Source: Streptomyces sp. T39 (GTDB lineage Bacteria > Actinomycetota > Actinomycetes > Streptomycetales > Streptomycetaceae). Taken from it: 33,607 nt of DNA. Shown here piece after piece: positions 1-8,816 of the stretch; the first letter of the stretch is position 1; each line of letters starts with the position of its first letter. The notes beneath the pieces were generated by a model that saw only the letters and a list, made by a program, of their open reading frames with translations, made no database searches and was not told where the DNA came from. Where the stretch lies: the NCBI RefSeq assembly GCF_008042045.1, contig NZ_RDBP01000012.1:1059024-1092630 (forward strand). The letters run 5' to 3'. Made by a program: the position numbers and the translations under genes.

Positions 1-189
1 CTGGCGGATCCTGACCGCCCGGTGCGCGCGGCCCAGCTGCACGCCCTCTACACGGCGCTCGCGGACCTCGACCCGGAGCAGGTGACGCTCCCGGACGAGC
101 TGCGGGCCGTCGTCGACGGCGAGGTGGTGGTGGTGGACGCCGCCGACGCGGTCGTCGCCGACACCCCCGACCTGCTGCCGCTCACCGCC
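1..189. repeat. Left arm of fold-back inverted repeat A
   Basis: Bases 1-189 are the reverse complement of 1177-1365; position i pairs with 1366-i and the first mismatch is at 190. The arm carries an inverted fragment of the sacsin-like gene at 796-3942 and encodes a matching stretch of that protein on the plus strand. It is cut by the window start, so its full length is unknown. At 189/190 the sequence changes abruptly to the tail of an unrelated gene. An assembly or library chimera is the likeliest cause. Confidence 0.9.
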
Positions 190-341
190 TGCACGAACTC
201 CCGCCGGCCCTGCCCGAGCAGCCGGTACCTCCCCCGGTCCTGCCGATGGTGACCTGCGACGGCTGCGGGCTCGCCTTCCGCTCCGCGGGGACGGAGCGCT
301 GCCGCGGCTGTCGTCAGGGCGACCTGGCGGCGGCATGCTGA
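189..341 (+). pseudogene. C-terminal fragment of a zinc-ribbon regulator
   Basis: This open frame has no start and ends at tga 339-341. It encodes about 50 residues: a Pro-rich linker (LPPALPEQPVPPPV) followed by a CDGCG...CRGCR zinc ribbon. The layout, a proline linker then CxxC-N-CxxC close to the C-terminus, matches the end of the complete regulator at 19994-20851. It is therefore probably the tail of a second member of that winged-helix/zinc-ribbon family. The upstream part is replaced by fold-back arm A, and the join is not in frame with the sacsin-like fragment. The zinc ribbon is visible directly; the family assignment is inference from the tail alone. Confidence 0.5.
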
Positions 342-421
342 CAGTCCGGCGCGCGGCTGCTCCCCCGGAGGGCTCCTGGTGGTGCGCGGCCGAGGCCGTC
401 GGCCCGGAGAAGAGGTGGAGC

Positions 422-744
422 ATGATCGACGGATTCACCAACGGGCTGCCGACACCTACCGAGACGTCCTCCTACCGTGAGATCCCGGTCTCCACGCTCA
501 GCTCCTGGCTCAGGGGCACGGCCGCCGGTGCGCCATGGTCCACCAGGTCGAGCCGGTGCGCAGGAACCAGCCGTCCGTACCCTTCGTGGCGGTGGCGTGG
601 GCCCACGTGCTGCGTTCCCTGCGCAGGCTGGGCCTGCGCATGAGCAAGATCTCGAGACGAGACGCCGTCCACGAAGCCGTCGCGCGTGGCGGGCCCGCCG
701 CCTACGCCGTACGCCACGACCGTCTCGAACGCACCTGGCCATGA
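422..744 (+). pseudogene. Decayed DUF433-like (antitoxin-type) gene
   Basis: Two reading frames together resemble a DUF433 protein. Frame one starts at ATG 422 behind an aggtggag-like ribosome site and gives YREIPVSTLSSWLRG. That looks like the N-terminal helix-turn-helix of this family with part of it missing. The matching continuation, with PSVPFVAVAWAHVLRSLRRL and a GPAAYA end, is in a different frame from about 535 to 744. A frameshift must lie near 520-545. DUF433 proteins usually sit beside PIN-like toxins as antitoxins, but no toxin partner is visible here. The family assignment is by remembered motif similarity, not by a search. I infer a relic rather than a working gene. Confidence 0.45.
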
Positions 745-750
745 TGCGGC

Positions 751-778
751 GCACGGTGGCCACCTGCGGCCACCGTGC
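751..778. terminator. Bidirectional hairpin terminator
   Basis: Perfect 11-bp stem (gcacggtggcc / ggccaccgtgc) with a 6-base loop. It lies between the decayed DUF433-like frame on plus and the 3' end of the sacsin-like gene on minus. There is no U-tract, as is common in Streptomyces. Confidence 0.6.
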
Positions 779-795
779 CCACGCAGACCCGGAGG

Positions 796-3700
796 CTACG
801 CGTCGAACCAGCGGTCGCGTTCCAGTTCCGCCGTGCGGGAGGCGTCCTCCAGCAGGGCGGCGACCTCGAAACGGCGGGGCCACTGGCCGGCGGCCCAGGC
901 CAGGCCCGCCGCGACGCCCTCGAAGGTGGAGGCGTGGATGGTGCCGTCCGGGGTGCGGCGCCAGTCCAGTTCGGTGTCGCCGACGAGGAGTTCGTCGTGC
1001 TCGACGTAGGTCCGCGGGGTCGCCGGGCCGAGCAGGATGCGCACCGGCTCCGGGACCTCGTGCTCCTCGCCCTCGGTCGTGACCTCCGCCGTGACCGCCT
1101 CGCCGAGCCGGCTCACCTGGAACAGCTCCGCCAGGTCGGCCGCGCGCGAGGGTGCCACCGGCAGCAGGGGCAGCCCGGCGGTGAGCGGCAGCAGGTCGGG
1201 GGTGTCGGCGACGACCGCGTCGGCGGCGTCCACCACCACCACCTCGCCGTCGACGACGGCCCGCAGCTCGTCCGGGAGCGTCACCTGCTCCGGGTCGAGG
1301 TCCGCGAGCGCCGTGTAGAGGGCGTGCAGCTGGGCCGCGCGCACCGGGCGGTCAGGATCCGCCAGGCGGGAGAGCAGCTCCGCGGCGCCCCCGGGCTCGT
1401 CGAGCAGCGCGGCCACCGAGGTGCGCACACCAAGGGCGTGCAGCACCTGGGCGTCCTCGAAGCCGGTGGTGTCGGCGGGCTCGTACAGGCCCTCCAGCAG
1501 CGGGTCGGCGCCGGACGCCCGGAGCCCGGCAGGGCGTCGGCCGTCGAGGACCGGGTGGTCGCGCAGCCACCACGCGGTGTACGGGCGGACCGTCTCCGTG
1601 GTGCCGTCCGGGAGCAGGACCCGCACGGGCTGGGTGAGCGCGTCCCGCAGCGGGGGCTGCGCCAGCAGGGCGAGGGCCTGCGGCCACCGGTCGTCGTCGA
1701 CGAGCTCCAGGTCCCGTACGGCCACGATCTCCGTGGCGACCGGGGGCAGCGGGGTCTCGGGCAGCCGGTCGAGCACGTCCTCGCACCACACGTCGACCGC
1801 GTCCAGCAGACCGGCGTCGTCCGGCTCCGAGAAGTCGCCCTCCCGGGGCTCCAGTTCGTCGGGGTCGAGGACCACGTCGGTGGCGCGGACCAGGACGAAG
1901 TCGGCCAGGACGCCGCAGGCCGCGAGGGGCTGCTCGCCCCAGCGGTCCGCGAGGCCGGCGTCGCACAGGGCCAGTTCGCCCTCGCGCATGACGGAGGCGA
2001 ACGGGCTGCCCGGCAGCACCAGCTCACCGGCGGGCGCGAGCTCGCCGTCCTCGTCGGCGAGGGCCAGCGCGCCGAGCCACGGTTCGTCCCCCGGCTCCAG
2101 TTCCGCGTCCCGCACCAGGGCGAGGACGGTCTCCGCCAGTTCCTCGGCGTCGAGGGTGTCCGTGTCCTCGTCCCAGATCTCGCCCGCGTCGAGCGAACCG
2201 GCGACGGCGGCCCGTACCTGCGGGGTCGTCAGCACGGCCCGGGGCGTCGCGGGCAGCGCCCCCAGCTTCTCCAGCAGCGGGTGGGCCGCGTCGGGGTGGA
2301 CCACCTTCAGGCCGAGCCGGGCCAGGTGCGGCGGAGTGTCGGCGAGCGGCAGCAGCGTCTGGCGGGGGCCGATCGTGGTGCGCCGGTCGGCGAGCGGCAC
2401 GGGCAGCCCGGTCAGCCGGTCCGGGTCGACACCGGCGAGGCTGTCGTACAGCCTCCGCCACCAGTCGGGTTCGCGCTCCAGGCCGGCCAGGCGGTCGACC
2501 GCCTCCGTCAGCGGCACCCGGGCGACGCCCAGGGTGCGCAGCTCGACCCGGCGCTCCAGACCGGCGGGCAGCAGGCTCGGCAGCACCTCGGCCAGGACGC
2601 GCACGGTCTCGGCGCCCGCGCCTTCCAGGACCTCGGCCTCGATGGGGCGCAGCGCGGGCGGTGTCTCGCGGTCGGGCAGACCGGAGTCGTCCGCCGTGCC
2701 CTCGCGGGGCAGGGCGGGCTCCAGGAACGCGACCCGGGGGAGCCGCTTCAGGACGGCGGCGCGCAGCGCGCCGTCGAGTTCGCCCTTGCCCAGCGGGCCG
2801 GGCACCAGGTCGATGGTGCCGGTGGTCACCGGCCGCCAGTCGCCCAGCAGTTCGACGTAGGCGTCGGCCGCCCGCTCGACGAGGAAGTCGGTCAGCGGAC
2901 CGGGCGCGGGGTGCCGCCGCGTGGGGTCCAGCGGCAGCGAGGCGATCAGCAGGGCGGGCACGCCGAGGGGCTCGTCGGTCGGCGTCGGCGCATGCACCAC
3001 GGGCGCCGTGCCGGGCCGGACCGGGCCGCCGTCGCCGTCCACCGGGACGGCCCAGGTGACCGACCAGTGCGGGCGCAGCCGCTCCTCGACCGGACGGTCG
3101 GCCAGCAGGGCCGGCTCGATCGGGCCGTCGTGGCTGACGACCCGCCAGCGGCGGGGCTCGGGGGCGGCGCTGTCCGTGATGCGTACGTAGGCGTCCTGCG
3201 TCTCGCGCCGCAGCTCCCGGGTGCCGTCCGGGGTCTCGACGACGATCTCGGCGAGACCGGGCAGCGTCAGCAGCAGGGCGTCGTCGATGCCGGCGAGCAG
3301 GCGCTCCACCAGGTCGACGGCGGCGCCGTCGCGCAGCGGCAGCACGACGACCGTGTCGTACCCGTCGGGCGCGGAGCCCTCGGCGGGCAGCGGGAGCCGC
3401 AGCAGAGGGACGTGGCCGTCGCGGCGGCGCAGCTCGTCGCCGAGGCCGGGGGCGCTTCGCGCCGACTCCAGCGCGAGGTCCCTCGCCTCGGCCAGCGACC
3501 AGCGGACGCCGCCGTGACGTCCGACGACGGCGGGCTCGTCGGAGACGGCGAGCACGGCGGCGAAGCCGACGCCGAACCGTCCGACGGACGTCTCGTGCCC
3601 TTCGCGCTTCGCGGAGGCGCGCAGGGTGCTCAGCGATTCGACGCCGGTGGCGTCCAGGGGGGCGCCGGTGTTCGCGGCGGCGAGCGTGCCTGCGGCGCCG

Positions 3701-3942
3701 TCCGGGCCCGGGCGCAGCGTCAGCCGCAGCCGGCCGGGGACGCCGGCACGGGCGGCGGCGTCGGCGGCGTTCTGCGCGAGCTCGATGACGAGGCGGTCGC
3801 GGTAGCCGCCGAGGGCGAGGTCCTCCTCGGCGTTCGCGTCCTCCCGGAAGCGGGCGGGGCTCGCCTCCCAGGCGTCGAGCACTCCGCGCCGCAGCCGCGC
3901 CGTCCCGAACGGGTCGGCCCACTCGGTCGTCCTGACGCTCAC
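796..3942 (-). CDS. Sacsin/Hsp90-like GHKL ATPase protein
   Basis: A 1048-residue protein with an N-terminal ATPase fold of the Hsp90/sacsin kind. The N-box ELAQNAADAA is at about 54-63, an NTG motif of the DxG type at 91-93, and the glycine-rich lid GRFGVGF at 121-127. The remaining 900 or so residues are a leucine- and acid-rich region without motifs I recognise. Streptomyces relatives are annotated as sacsin N-terminal ATP-binding-like proteins, and their cellular role is unknown. A cytoplasmic chaperone-like function is only an inference from the fold; no signal peptide or membrane segment is seen. The start is GTG at 3942 (MSVRTTEWAD), the first codon before the conserved region. Part of the gene (1177-1365) is duplicated in inverted orientation at the window start. 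Confidence 0.85.
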   Translation of the reverse strand: MSVRTTEWADPFGTARLRRGVLDAWEASPARFREDANAEEDLALGGYRDRLVIELAQNAADAAARAGVPGRLRLTLRPGPDGAAGTLAAANTGAPLDATGVESLSTLRASAKREGHETSVGRFGVGFAAVLAVSDEPAVVGRHGGVRWSLAEARDLALESARSAPGLGDELRRRDGHVPLLRLPLPAEGSAPDGYDTVVVLPLRDGAAVDLVERLLAGIDDALLLTLPGLAEIVVETPDGTRELRRETQDAYVRITDSAAPEPRRWRVVSHDGPIEPALLADRPVEERLRPHWSVTWAVPVDGDGGPVRPGTAPVVHAPTPTDEPLGVPALLIASLPLDPTRRHPAPGPLTDFLVERAADAYVELLGDWRPVTTGTIDLVPGPLGKGELDGALRAAVLKRLPRVAFLEPALPREGTADDSGLPDRETPPALRPIEAEVLEGAGAETVRVLAEVLPSLLPAGLERRVELRTLGVARVPLTEAVDRLAGLEREPDWWRRLYDSLAGVDPDRLTGLPVPLADRRTTIGPRQTLLPLADTPPHLARLGLKVVHPDAAHPLLEKLGALPATPRAVLTTPQVRAAVAGSLDAGEIWDEDTDTLDAEELAETVLALVRDAELEPGDEPWLGALALADEDGELAPAGELVLPGSPFASVMREGELALCDAGLADRWGEQPLAACGVLADFVLVRATDVVLDPDELEPREGDFSEPDDAGLLDAVDVWCEDVLDRLPETPLPPVATEIVAVRDLELVDDDRWPQALALLAQPPLRDALTQPVRVLLPDGTTETVRPYTAWWLRDHPVLDGRRPAGLRASGADPLLEGLYEPADTTGFEDAQVLHALGVRTSVAALLDEPGGAAELLSRLADPDRPVRAAQLHALYTALADLDPEQVTLPDELRAVVDGEVVVVDAADAVVADTPDLLPLTAGLPLLPVAPSRAADLAELFQVSRLGEAVTAEVTTEGEEHEVPEPVRILLGPATPRTYVEHDELLVGDTELDWRRTPDGTIHASTFEGVAAGLAWAAGQWPRRFEVAALLEDASRTAELERDRWFDA
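1177..1365. repeat. Right arm of fold-back inverted repeat A
   Basis: Reverse complement of 1-189. It lies inside the intact sacsin-like gene, so this is the genuine copy and the one at the window edge is the displaced copy. The two arms are 987 bp apart. Confidence 0.9.
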
Positions 3943-4491
3943 GCTGCCGCTCCGCTCTGTGCGCTTGGCTGTGCCCTTGTGGGCGAAGGTACCTCGTCCA
4001 CGCGGGGGCGTGCGGGGCGGAGCCCCGGTGGGCGGGCCTCCGCGCCCGGATCCGGCCGCGAGGAGGCGGCCCGGCGTCCGGTGCGCGTACGGCCCCGGCT
4101 ACGGGGCGGGTCCCGTGGGGCCGGGCTGCGTGTCCGGACCTGGCCGCGGGGCGGGTCCCGTGGGGCCGGGCCCGGTTGCTGCTCAACCAGCCCCGCCGGC
4201 GACTGAGGCGCGGGGCGCGGGGCAGAGCCCCGCCGGACCCGGATGCCCCCACGGACCCGGCCGCACGCCGATGCACGCGGCACGACCTGCGCCCCTGTCC
4301 TCGAACGCCGGCGGGGCGGGGGCCGGCGGACCGGTTGCGGGTACGTACCCGGCGGCAGGCGTTCTCGCGGCACGGCCTGCGGCCGTGTCCTCGAACGCCG
4401 GACGGGCTGAAAAGGCACACCCGGGCAAAGCCCACCCCAGCCGGACCGGCTGAAAAGCGCCCCGGCCGGGCCGGCCGCAAGGCCGCCCCCG
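3943..4491. repeat. Gene-free spacer with dispersed Streptomyces-type repeats
   Basis: 549 bases without a credible gene. A 25-bp direct repeat occurs at 4102-4126 and 4147-4171 with a 45-bp period. From about 4189 the sequence matches a block at about 11056-11200: a ccccgccggcga...gaggcgcggggcgcgggg segment, then a cacggc...gtgtcctcgaacgccgg segment. The gaacgccgg core occurs twice here, near 4300 and 4390. This is the kind of repeat found between genes throughout Streptomyces chromosomes. It separates the start of the sacsin-like gene from the end of the DUF3027 gene. Confidence 0.6.
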
Positions 4492-5427
4492 CTAGGAGTG
4501 GCCCAGGTCCTCGGAGGACGGGTCCGTCTCCGGGGAGACGGAGCCGCTGTCCCTCGCCGGCCGCAGCGGGAACTCGTCCAGCGCCAGCGAATCCAGCACC
4601 GGCGGCGGCGGCACCGGCGGCTTCGGCATCACGGCCGCCTCCGAGTGCCCCCCGCAGCCGTACGCGAGGGACACCACGCGCCCGTCCGCCGGCGAGAACT
4701 CGTTGGCGCAGATGCCGAACGCCTGCCGCAGCGACCCTCCGAGCGGGACCAGGAAGCCGCAGGACTGGCAGGAGGCCGGCGCGGCCTGTGCCATCGCGGT
4801 CTTCGGGCCGTAGGAGTCGTCCCAGCGGTCGGCCGCCGTGTGCAGGCCGTACCGGGACAGGACCCTGGCGCGCCGCATCCCGAGTTCCTCGGCGAGGGCC
4901 GCGATCTGGCCGCGGCCGTCGTGGTCGGTGGCACCGAGGGCGGGCGCGCGGTCCGTGAGCTCGGCGTCCTCGGCGTCGACGCGTTCGACCAGGTCGTGGG
5001 AGGGGGCGAGGACCGAGTTCGGCGGGGGCTCCTCGTCGCCGGTGTAGCCGGGCTCCAGCCGCAGGTCGTCCGCCTCGGTGGGCAGCAGGTCGCCGGGGCC
5101 CATGTCGCCGGGGCGCAGCCGCTCGCTCCAGGGCACCCACTCCGGGGCGAGGAGGGCGTCGGGCCCGGGCAGCAGGACGGTTTCGTCGAGGGTGACGACC
5201 TTCGCGCGGGAGGCGCGGGCGACGGTGACGGCCCAGCGCCAGCCGCGGTAGCCCGGTTCCTTGGCCTCGAAGAAGTGGGTGACGACCCGGTCACCCTCGG
5301 AGACGAGGGATACGTGCTCGCCGACCACTCCCGGGGCCGCGGCCTCTTCGGCCGCCTCCCGGGCGAGGTCTACCGCCTCGGCGCACAGACGGTCGGGGGT
5401 ACGGCTTCGCGTCGTCGCAGCACTCAC
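4492..5427 (-). CDS. DUF3027 family protein
   Basis: A 311-residue cytoplasmic protein that I recognise as the actinobacterial DUF3027 family, which has no assigned function. The N-terminal half contains a conserved stretch with HFFEAKEPGYRGWRWAVTVA. A CQSCGF motif near residue 235 and a later YGCGGHSE motif could bind a metal. The C-terminus is acidic and Pro-rich. I chose GTG at 5427 (VSAATTRSRT); upstream codons in the same frame are Arg/Pro-rich and look non-coding. It is transcribed away from the MFS gene at 6048, with a 620-base gene-free interval between them. No membrane segment or signal peptide is visible. Confidence 0.8.
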   Translation of the reverse strand: MSAATTRSRTPDRLCAEAVDLAREAAEEAAAPGVVGEHVSLVSEGDRVVTHFFEAKEPGYRGWRWAVTVARASRAKVVTLDETVLLPGPDALLAPEWVPWSERLRPGDMGPGDLLPTEADDLRLEPGYTGDEEPPPNSVLAPSHDLVERVDAEDAELTDRAPALGATDHDGRGQIAALAEELGMRRARVLSRYGLHTAADRWDDSYGPKTAMAQAAPASCQSCGFLVPLGGSLRQAFGICANEFSPADGRVVSLAYGCGGHSEAAVMPKPPVPPPPVLDSLALDEFPLRPARDSGSVSPETDPSSEDLGHS

Positions 5428-6047
5428 AGGTCTCGCTTCTCTCCTACGCCGTCTCACGGGTGCGCCTGTCGTCCGGGTGATCCGGGGCGGTGGGCGGAGC
5501 GGACCTGAGGGCCGCATCGACGTCCACGCCCGGACCGATCCGTTTCCTGGGCGCACCTGACGTCATCCATTCTGCGGGATGCCGAAGAGGCGCGCGGCCG
5601 GGAACAACCGCCGGTGGCGCGCTACGCACGCTACCCCCTTCGCAGCTCCCCGCCCACCTGCCCGTCCCAAGACGGGAGCAAGACGGGGGCAAGACGGGAG
5701 CGAGACCGGAGCAAGTGAGGCGGAACCGGGGCGCGGGAGACGGGCGCTCCGAGGCCGGGGGAGCAGCGGCGCGACGGTGCGGGGACGGCCGGGGCGGAGC
5801 GGGACGGGAGCCGCCCCGCCCCGCCCGAAAGACCGTCAGGAAAAGTTCCGGGCCACGCGCCGTGACACGCGGGCGGGGTCGCGGGCGGGGTCGCGCGTCC
5901 GCAAGGCACGGCCCGCTCGGAGAGGTGCGCCGCGGCGCGGGGAGGAGGCCGCGCGCCGGGGCCGACGCGCGGTCCGCGGGCGGACACGCCGTGCCCCCGG
6001 GAGCGGATCACGGTTCGCGGCGGCGGCCGTTGGGGCACTATGACGAC
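5428..6047. other. Divergent gene-free spacer with 11-bp tandem repeats
   Basis: 620 bases between the DUF3027 gene (minus) and the MFS gene (plus). No open frame here has convincing codon bias; the long Arg/Gly/Ala-rich frames look like GC-rich noise. Four 11-bp units of the form caagacgggag lie at 5668-5711, the last one degenerate. The right end supplies the likely promoter of the MFS gene. Confidence 0.5.
6036..6041 (+). promoter_or_regulatory. -10-like hexamer of leaderless MFS gene
   Basis: The hexamer cactat ends 6 bases before the GTG at 6048, and no ribosome-binding site is visible. That spacing fits a leaderless transcript starting at the initiation codon. Confidence 0.4.
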
Positions 6048-7406
6048 GTGGCAACCGCGAGGTCGTCCGACGACGCCGGGCCGCTGCGACGAGCGGGCCG
6101 GGCGGTCGGCCGTGCCCTGCACCGGCCCTTCACCGGCACCGCGCGCGGCATCCGCAAGGCGACGCACGCGCACGGCGCGGGCGAGTCGGGGCTCGGGAAA
6201 CTGATCGAGCTGCACGCGGTGAACGGCGCGGGCGACGTCATGATCACCGTCGCGCTCGCGTCGACGGTCTTCTTCTCGGTGCCGACCGACGAGGCGCGCG
6301 GCCGGGTCGCGCTGTACCTCGCCGTCACCATGGCGCCCTTCACGCTGCTCGCCCCCGTCATCGGTCCGCTCCTCGACCACATCCCGCACGGCCGGCGCGC
6401 GGCGATGGCCGGCGCGATGATCGCCCGGGCGCTGCTGGCGGTCCTGATGTCCGGCGCGGTCGCGACGGGCGGGCTGGAGCTGTATCCGGCCGCGCTGGGC
6501 GTCCTGGTGTCGTCCAAGGCGTACGGCGTGGTGCGCAGCGCGGTCGTGCCCCGTCTGCTGCCACCGAAGTTCTCGCTGGTGAAGGCGAACTCGCGGGTGA
6601 CGCTCGCCGGTCTGCTGGCCACGGGCATCGCCGCGCCCATCGGGGCCGGGCTCCAGCAGATCGGGCCGCAGTGGCCCCTCTACGGGGCGTGTGCGCTGTT
6701 CCTGCTCGGGGCGTACTGGGCGTTCACGATGCCGCCGAAGGTCGACTCGGCGAAGGGCGAGCGCAAGGCGCACATGCTGACGCACGGCGAGAAGAAGCCG
6801 AGTCTGCGGACGGTGGGCCCCTCGGTGCTGCACGGGCTCCAGGCGAACGCGGCGCACCGGGCGCTCTCCGGGTTCCTGATCTTCTTCCTGGCGTTCCTGT
6901 TGCGGGAGCATCCGCTGGCCGGGCAGTCGGCGGCGGTCTCGCTGGGGATAGTGGGCGTGTCGGCCGGGGCGGGGAACGCGCTGGGCACGGCGGTGGGCGC
7001 GTGGCTCAAGGCGCGCGGCCCCGAGATGATCATCGTCACGATGCTGACGCTCGTCCTGACGGCGGCGGTCCTGGCCGCGGTCTTCTTCGGCGCGGGCATG
7101 GTCGCGGTCCTCGCCGCGGCGGCGGGCTTCTCGCAGGCGCTGTCCAAGCTCTCGCTGGACGCGCTGATCCAGCGCGACGTGCCGGAACAGGTGCGCACCT
7201 CGGCGTTCGCACGCTCGGAGACGCTGCTGCAGATGGCGTGGGTGGCGGGCGGCGCCATCGGGATCGCGCTGCCGCTCAACGGCGTGGTCGGGATGACGGT
7301 GGCGGCGTGCATCGTGGCGGCGGGCGCGCTGGCGGCGGACCGCGGGCTGCTGACGGCCGCCCGCCGCGGCGGCGGCAGCAGCGGCGCCCGCCCCCGGGTC
7401 GCCTGA
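6048..7406 (+). CDS. MFS transporter
   Basis: A 452-residue integral membrane protein with about 12 hydrophobic segments, of the major facilitator type. It begins with a basic cytoplasmic N-terminus (ARSSDDAGPLRRAGRAVG), and the first membrane helix follows the sequence ELHAVNGAGDVMITVALAST. A charged central loop (KVDSAKGERKAH...HGEKKPS) splits two six-helix halves. The substrate cannot be told from sequence. GTG at 6048 is favoured by the hexamer 6 bases upstream and by where hydrophobic coding starts; upstream in-frame codons are noise. The gene leads a plus-strand series with the DUF2771 lipoprotein and mqnB-mqnD, but the 236-base gap and a separate promoter suggest it is transcribed separately. 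Confidence 0.8.
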   Translation: MATARSSDDAGPLRRAGRAVGRALHRPFTGTARGIRKATHAHGAGESGLGKLIELHAVNGAGDVMITVALASTVFFSVPTDEARGRVALYLAVTMAPFTLLAPVIGPLLDHIPHGRRAAMAGAMIARALLAVLMSGAVATGGLELYPAALGVLVSSKAYGVVRSAVVPRLLPPKFSLVKANSRVTLAGLLATGIAAPIGAGLQQIGPQWPLYGACALFLLGAYWAFTMPPKVDSAKGERKAHMLTHGEKKPSLRTVGPSVLHGLQANAAHRALSGFLIFFLAFLLREHPLAGQSAAVSLGIVGVSAGAGNALGTAVGAWLKARGPEMIIVTMLTLVLTAAVLAAVFFGAGMVAVLAAAAGFSQALSKLSLDALIQRDVPEQVRTSAFARSETLLQMAWVAGGAIGIALPLNGVVGMTVAACIVAAGALAADRGLLTAARRGGGSSGARPRVA

Positions 7407-7629
7407 GCGGCCTGCCGCCGGGGCGCCCGCCCACCGGGTCGTCCGAGCCGCCGGCCCCGGGGCCGCCTGCGCGCCCGGCCCCACGGGACACGCCCGGTCC
7501 GTCCCGTGCGCGCGGGGCGCCGCGACCGGCCCGGGACGGAGGGGCACGGCGCGCGCCGGGGCGTACGTCCCGGCGGGGGCAAAGGCGCGCCGCGCCGTAC
7601 CCCCGCGACGCGGGGCCGACCGGGACCGA

Positions 7630-7635
7630 TAGCCT
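7630..7635 (+). promoter_or_regulatory. -10 hexamer of leaderless lipoprotein gene
   Basis: The hexamer tagcct is followed by exactly 7 bases and then ATG 7643, with no ribosome-binding site. This is the geometry of a leaderless promoter. Confidence 0.55.
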
Positions 7636-7642
7636 TCGGGCC

Positions 7643-8122
7643 ATGACCGTTGCGTTCTACTCCGGCAGGCGCCGCCGGGCCGCCGCCGCTCTCGGTGCCG
7701 TGTCCGCCGGGCTTCTCGTCCTCTCCGCCTGCGACAAGCCGACCCCGCTCGTGACTGTGACGGTCGGTACGAAGTCCGTCCACGCCGAGGCGACCTGCTA
7801 CAACGACGGCGAGGCGATCAAGGAGTCCGAGGTGCAGAAGTGCCTCACCCAGGGCACTCCGACCAAGATCGAGTTCGCCGTGGACGACAAGGTCCGCATC
7901 GGCGTCGACCCGGAGATCGCCGAGAACGGCTGGACGCTCCTCTTCGGCGCGCAGCCGGTGGAGCAGGAGCCGTACAAGAAGACGTACCGGACCATTCCGG
8001 GCAACGCCTTCTTCTCCTCGCAGACCGGCGAGCCGACCACCAAGGCCGACGTCAACATCATGGAGACGAAGGGCACCAAGGTCATCGGCATCTACCGGTT
8101 CCAGTTCGAGAAGTCGTCCTGA
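7643..8122 (+). CDS. DUF2771 family lipoprotein
   Basis: A 159-residue exported lipoprotein. The basic N-terminus (SGRRRRAAAALG) is followed by a hydrophobic segment and a lipobox LSAC whose Cys30 would be lipidated, placing the protein on the outer face of the membrane. The mature part (DKPTPLVTVTVGTKSVHAEA...) matches my memory of the actinobacterial DUF2771 family, whose function is unknown. ATG 7643 is supported by the leaderless promoter 7 bases upstream. The stop is 16 bases before mqnB, so it is probably co-transcribed with the menaquinone genes. I infer no functional link from that alone. Confidence 0.82.
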   Translation: MTVAFYSGRRRRAAAALGAVSAGLLVLSACDKPTPLVTVTVGTKSVHAEATCYNDGEAIKESEVQKCLTQGTPTKIEFAVDDKVRIGVDPEIAENGWTLLFGAQPVEQEPYKKTYRTIPGNAFFSSQTGEPTTKADVNIMETKGTKVIGIYRFQFEKSS

Positions 8123-8138
8123 CCGCCAGGACCTCGCC

Positions 8139-8816
8139 ATGCGTGTACTCGTCGTGACCGCCGTGGCGGCGGAGGCCGGAGCCGTCGCCGCCACGGGGGA
8201 CACGGACACCCTCCCGAGGGGCGGGTACGCGCTCACCCGGACGTCCGGCCTGCACGTGCTGACCGCCGGTGTCGGACCGGCGGCCGCCGCGGCCGCCACC
8301 GCGACCGCGCTGGCCCTCGCGGCCGAGCCGTACGCGCTCGTCGTGTCCGCCGGTATCGGCGGGGGCTTCCCCGGCCGCGCACCGCTCGGCTCCCTGGTCG
8401 TCTCCGACACGATCGTCGCCGCCGACCTCGGCGCCGACACCCCCGACGGCTATCTGCCCGTCGACGAACTCGGCTTCGGCCGCACCGTCCACCGGCCGCC
8501 CGCCGCCCTGTCCGCCCACGCCGCCGAGGCACTGGGCGCGACCCACGCCCCGGTGCTGACCGTCTCCACGGTGACCGGCACGGCCGCCCGCGCCGCCGAA
8601 CTGGCGGCCCGTCACCCTCGGGCGGCCGCCGAGGCGATGGAGGGGTTCGGGGTGGCCGAGGCGGCCGCCGCCCACGGGGTGCCCGTCATCGAGATCCGCG
8701 CCGTCTCCAACGCCGTCGGCCCCCGCGACCGCGCCGCCTGGCGCATCGGCGACGCGCTCGACGCGCTGCGCGACGGCTTCCGCCGGCTCACCCCCGTACT
8801 GGAGGAGCACCTGTGA
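8139..8816 (+). CDS. mqnB: Futalosine hydrolase
   Basis: A 225-residue member of the nucleoside phosphorylase/hydrolase family. Futalosine hydrolase removes hypoxanthine from futalosine in the alternative menaquinone pathway, leaving dehypoxanthine futalosine for MqnC. The sequence shows the glycine-rich SAGIGGGFPG near residue 70, the substrate-pocket motif EAMEGFGVAEAA near 165 and RAVSNAVGPRD near 187. The length is normal for MqnB. The identification is strengthened by mqnD directly downstream, whose GTG overlaps the stop codon by four bases (gtga), giving translational coupling. ATG 8139 follows an aggac element. The enzyme is cytoplasmic. Confidence 0.92.
   Translation: MRVLVVTAVAAEAGAVAATGDTDTLPRGGYALTRTSGLHVLTAGVGPAAAAAATATALALAAEPYALVVSAGIGGGFPGRAPLGSLVVSDTIVAADLGADTPDGYLPVDELGFGRTVHRPPAALSAHAAEALGATHAPVLTVSTVTGTAARAAELAARHPRAAAEAMEGFGVAEAAAAHGVPVIEIRAVSNAVGPRDRAAWRIGDALDALRDGFRRLTPVLEEHL

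Noticed and set aside
775..4206. A 1143-codon open frame on the plus strand
   Set aside because: Shadow of the sacsin-like gene on minus, which has recognisable ATPase motifs; this one has none.
5579..6043. A 154-codon Arg-rich frame upstream of the MFS gene
   Set aside because: No codon bias, no ribosome site, and it covers an 11-bp tandem repeat and promoter region.
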